Assembly: GCF_010669305.1 (NCBI RefSeq) | Contig: NZ_CP048649.1 | Location: 1,488,001-1,552,000 of the forward strand | Length of the DNA stretch: 64,000 nucleotides | Direction: 5' to 3' | Source of the DNA: Aminipila butyrica | GTDB taxonomy: Bacteria; Bacillota; Clostridia; Peptostreptococcales; Anaerovoracaceae | Shown here: piece after piece, positions 61,256 through 64,000 of the stretch | How positions within the stretch are numbered: position 1 is the stretch's first letter | Layout of the letters: every line of letters begins with the position of its first letter | Made by a program: the position numbers and the translations under genes | Notes under the pieces: model-generated | The model's database searches: none | Told to the model about the DNA's origin: nothing | The model's input: only the letters and a program-made list of their open reading frames with translations

Positions 61256-61297
61256 AAATCCATTTCCCTGTGCTCGTTGGTAGGGAAATGGATTTTG
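61256..61297. terminator. Terminator after the M23 gene
   Basis: A perfect 14 bp inverted repeat (61256-61269 and 61282-61295) with a 12-nt loop and a short T-run to 61296. It lies 34 bp before the recJ start and probably ends the ftsEX transcript. Confidence 0.8.
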
Positions 61298-61330
61298 TCT
61301 TTATCAGGTAGAAAGGAATACGGTGAGCAG

Positions 61331-63103
61331 ATGGAAAAATGGATATTGATGAACCGAAAGGCAGATTTAAAGCGGCTTTCGGAGGAGTTTGGCATTGATC
61401 CGCTAGTAGCTAAGCTCATTCGCAATCGAGAGGTAATCGCGGATGAGGAAATAGAGGCTTATTTGCAGCCCAGTCTGGATCAGCTTCACGATCCGTTTCT
61501 GCTGGCAGATATGGAAAAAGCGGTGGAACTGGTGCAGGAGGCCATCGCTGAAAAATGGAAAATATTAGCGGTTACCGATTTTGACTGTGACGGCATCTGC
61601 ACCGGCTACATCTTGAAACATGGATTGGCTGAGGTGGGCGGTAACGTGCAGATTGAGATTCCGGAACGAATCCGAGACGGCTACGGCATCAACAGCCGGA
61701 TTGTACGCCAGGCGGCAGCTCAAGGAGTCCGCTTGATTATCACTGGGGATAACGGCATTGCTGCCGCTCAGGTGATTGCTGAAGCGAAGGCTTATGGTAT
61801 CCAGGTGGTAGTTACAGATCACCATGAAGTGCCTTATATGCTGGAACAGGGGGAGAAGATGTATCAGCTGCCGCCGGCCGATGCGGTAGTGGATCCCAAG
61901 CGAGCGGATTGCAGTTATCCTTATGAAGGAATCTGCGGAGCGGTGGTGGCCTGGAAACTGATTCAGGCGCTTTACATTGCTATGGGCCGGGGTATAAAGA
62001 AGGCAGAAGCTTTCCTGCCCTATGCGGCGATTGCTACGGTGGCCGACGTCATGGATCTTCGTGATGAAAATCGGGCTATTGTGAAAAAAGGGTTAGAAGC
62101 AATTAATAGCTTGATCGGCGGCGAAGGTGCTGCACATTTGGGTTTACGTCAGTTGATTGAGGCAAACGGTATTGAAAACGTTACTTCCTATAGCATCGGG
62201 TTTGTGTTGGGGCCTTGCTTGAATGCCAGCGGGCGGCTGGAGACAGCAGACATGGCTATTCGGCTGTTGGAAGCACAGGAACAGGCGGAGGCTCGGCAGT
62301 TGGCTATTCACTTAAAAGAATTGAATAAGGAGCGGAAGGGCATGACCGAGGATGGTATCCGTCAGGCGCTGGAGATTATTCAGCAGCAAAAGATGGAGGA
62401 AGACAAGGTTTTAGTTCTCAAGCTAGAGGCGGTTCACGAAAGTATTGTGGGAATTATCGCTGGGCGAATCAAAGAGCGGTATACCAGACCGGTCTTGGTG
62501 CTTACCCAGGCAGAGGATGGGCTGAAAGGTTCTGGACGTTCCGTTGAAAGCTACAATATTTTTGAAAAGGTCAGCCAGTGCAAGGATTTGCTGGAGCACT
62601 TCGGCGGTCATCCTATGGCTTGTGGTCTCTCCATGAAAGAGGAAAATTTATCTGAGCTCCGGCAGCGGCTAAATCAGGAGTGCGGGCTGACGAAGGAGGA
62701 TTTGGTGGCTCAGGTACGGCTGGATGCTCAGGTAGATCTGGCTTATTTTACGGAAGAAATTATCCGCGGGCTGGAGATTATGGAGCCTTTTGGTAAAGGC
62801 AATGGGAAGCCTCTCTTTGGAGAAAAGGAGGTCAGCATCCGTCGGCTTGCTTATATAGGAAAGGAAAATAATTACCTGCGGTTAAATCTGTCAGGAAAGG
62901 ATTCAAGGGATAAAAAGGCTTTGTACTTTGGAGATGGGCAAGGTTTGGTGGCTTATCTTCAGGAGAAATATGGAGAAGAAGAGGTGCAAAAGGCGTTTCA
63001 AGGAGAGCCAAACCAGATACAACTGATGATTGCTTATTATCCGCAGATTAACGTGTACAACGGAAGTTCATCTATACAGTTCATCATCAGCCATTATCGG
63101 TAA
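61331..63103 (+). CDS. recJ: Single-stranded-DNA exonuclease RecJ
   Basis: A 590 aa 5'-3' exonuclease of the DHH family, acting in recombination and repair. Catalytic motifs: VTDFDCDGICTGY (Asp pair), ITGDNGIAA and VVVTDHHEVP (DHH), with HFGGHPMACGLSM as the DHHA1 substrate region. A C-terminal OB-fold domain follows (about 460-590). AAAGGA lies 12 nt before the ATG at 61331; the upstream in-frame ORF from 61277 includes the terminator hairpin and is rejected. The gene follows the terminator of the previous operon, so it needs a promoter not seen here. Confidence 0.95.
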   Translation: MEKWILMNRKADLKRLSEEFGIDPLVAKLIRNREVIADEEIEAYLQPSLDQLHDPFLLADMEKAVELVQEAIAEKWKILAVTDFDCDGICTGYILKHGLAEVGGNVQIEIPERIRDGYGINSRIVRQAAAQGVRLIITGDNGIAAAQVIAEAKAYGIQVVVTDHHEVPYMLEQGEKMYQLPPADAVVDPKRADCSYPYEGICGAVVAWKLIQALYIAMGRGIKKAEAFLPYAAIATVADVMDLRDENRAIVKKGLEAINSLIGGEGAAHLGLRQLIEANGIENVTSYSIGFVLGPCLNASGRLETADMAIRLLEAQEQAEARQLAIHLKELNKERKGMTEDGIRQALEIIQQQKMEEDKVLVLKLEAVHESIVGIIAGRIKERYTRPVLVLTQAEDGLKGSGRSVESYNIFEKVSQCKDLLEHFGGHPMACGLSMKEENLSELRQRLNQECGLTKEDLVAQVRLDAQVDLAYFTEEIIRGLEIMEPFGKGNGKPLFGEKEVSIRRLAYIGKENNYLRLNLSGKDSRDKKALYFGDGQGLVAYLQEKYGEEEVQKAFQGEPNQIQLMIAYYPQINVYNGSSSIQFIISHYR

Positions 63104-63144
63104 GCGTAAAAATTTGCTTGTAAAAGGGTAAAAATCCGGCGGCC

Positions 63145-63188
63145 ACCTATAGGATTCTTGTTCAGAATAGTCTGAGGGATAGGTTTTA
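63145..63188 (+). terminator. Possible weak terminator after recJ
   Basis: ACCTAT (63145-63150) pairs with ATAGGT (63179-63184), enclosing ATTCT/AGAAT (63154-63158, 63164-63168), followed by TTTT. Bulges make it weak; it might instead be a regulator site near the LysR promoter. Confidence 0.35.
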
Positions 63189-63209
63189 GAGAAGCGGTAA
63201 AAAATAAAC

Positions 63210-63238
63210 TTGACAAATAACTGCTGGGGGTGTAATAT
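63210..63238 (+). promoter_or_regulatory. Promoter of the LysR-type gene
   Basis: Perfect TTGACA (63210-63215) and TAATAT (63233-63238) with a 17 bp spacer, about 45 bp before the start codon. Confidence 0.7.
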
Positions 63239-63284
63239 CACATAAAACCTACGGGAATACTATGATAAAGAAAGGTAGAGGGTT

Positions 63285-64000
63285 ATGACACTCCAACAGA
63301 TGAAATACGCCATCGAGATTGCCAATAAAGGATCCATCAACTTGGCAGCCAAATCCCTGTTTATCTCTCAGCCCAGCTTGTCCGGCACCATCAAAGAGCT
63401 GGAGGATGAAATTGGCATTGATATTTTTTTGCGAACCAACCGGGGCATCACCATCACCCCAGAGGGCAGTGAATTTTTAGGTTATGCTAGGCAGGTGGTG
63501 GAACAGTACAGCCTGATGGAAGAACAGTACATTGAGAAAAAAGTGCGTAAGAAATATTTCAGTGTCTCTACCCAACACTATTCTTTTGCAGTGAAAGCCT
63601 TCGTGGAAATGGTCAAGGAACTGGGTATGGAGCAGTATGAATTTGCCGTCCATGAGACTAGAACCCATGAGGTTATCAATGATGTGAAGATCTTTAAGAG
63701 TGAGGTGGGCATTCTCTACCTGGACGATTTTAATGAAAAGGTCCTGCGAAAGCTGTTGAATGAGAGCGAGCTGGAATTTATCGAACTCTTCCCTTGCAGC
63801 ACCTATGTGTACTTGTGGAAAGGACATCCCTTGGCTTCGCAGCAGCTTATCTCCATGGAGGAACTGGAACCGTATCCTTGCTTGTCCTTTGACCAGGGGG
63901 AAAAGAATTCTTTTTACTTTGCGGAGGAAGTGCTGAGCACGCACGAATATAAGCGGATTATCAAGGCCAACGATCGAGCTACCATGCTGAATCTGATGGT
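63285..64000 (+). CDS. LysR-family transcriptional regulator (3' end cut by the window)
   Basis: The first 238 codons of a LysR-type regulator, running off the end of the window without a stop codon. The winged helix-turn-helix opens MTLQQMKYAIEIANKGSINLAAKSL and continues FISQPSLSGTIKELEDEIG, FLRTNRGITITPEGSEFLGYARQV. The effector-binding domain follows, including VHETRTHEVINDVK and GILYLDDF. AAAGGTAGAGGG precedes the ATG. The target genes are unknown; with no divergent gene beside it, autoregulation or distant targets are likely. Confidence 0.9.
   Translation, partial: MTLQQMKYAIEIANKGSINLAAKSLFISQPSLSGTIKELEDEIGIDIFLRTNRGITITPEGSEFLGYARQVVEQYSLMEEQYIEKKVRKKYFSVSTQHYSFAVKAFVEMVKELGMEQYEFAVHETRTHEVINDVKIFKSEVGILYLDDFNEKVLRKLLNESELEFIELFPCSTYVYLWKGHPLASQQLISMEELEPYPCLSFDQGEKNSFYFAEEVLSTHEYKRIIKANDRATMLNLM

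Overview
This 64 kb window looks like a chromosomal segment of an anaerobic, low-to-mid GC, Gram-positive Clostridia (Bacillota). The evidence is strong AAGGAGG-type ribosome binding sites with frequent TTG and GTG starts, SLH-domain surface proteins together with CsaB and a TagA-type glycosyltransferase, a two-subunit transketolase, a tryptophan T-box, a B. subtilis-like MazF, and Rho-independent terminators after many transcription units. A lineage such as Family XIII/Anaerovoracaceae is possible, but this is only an impression. No rRNA, tRNA, CRISPR array, transposase or integrase was seen.

Layout. 1-3270: an RNA-methyltransferase-like gene (5' context unseen) and typA/bipA, closed by two terminators. 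3476-12837: an orphan LytTR response regulator, two secreted SLH proteins, and a membrane-protein group (222 aa anchored protein, two paralogous Wzz-like proteins, 117 aa protein) leading to an initiating polyprenyl-phosphate sugar transferase. 12840-21110: a visibly AT-rich glycan block with two glycosyltransferases, a Wzy-like polymerase, a GT2, a polysaccharide pyruvyl transferase, a Wzx flippase and an FrhB-type iron-sulfur protein. 21246-27281: sugar-nucleotide and lipid-carrier support (nucleotidyltransferase, galE, pgi, VanZ-like, DUF368, coiled-coil protein, divergent cis-prenyltransferase).

27425-34499: a PotD-B-C-A type ABC importer runs into a PfkB kinase, an ADP-ribosylglycohydrolase, a nicotinamidase-like hydrolase and MscS. 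34758-39683: pyruvate carboxylase converges on glutamate dehydrogenase across a perfect inverted-repeat terminator. 40209-42855: mgtE behind a structured leader, nnrD, and a mazF with no visible antitoxin. 42975-47457: a secreted 132 aa protein, a DUF5693-like membrane protein, csaB and tagA, probably making and pyruvylating the wall polymer that SLH domains bind. 47487-49810: split transketolase and a PrcB-like protein. 49881-56739: T-box-controlled trpEGDCFBA. 56750-63103: a ferritin-like gene (minus strand), a MinD-like protein lacking P-loop lysines, ftsE, ftsX, an EnvC/CwlO-type M23 hydrolase and recJ. 63285-end: a truncated LysR regulator.

The unifying theme is the cell surface: SLH proteins, their pyruvylated anchor polymer, an exopolysaccharide pathway, lipid-carrier genes and the FtsEX hydrolase system. 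The most system-like unexplained arrangements are (i) paired Wzz-like proteins with no tyrosine kinase, (ii) the amine-type ABC importer fused to ribose/ADP-ribose/nicotinamide-type enzymes, and (iii) the lysine-less MinD-like protein before ftsEX.
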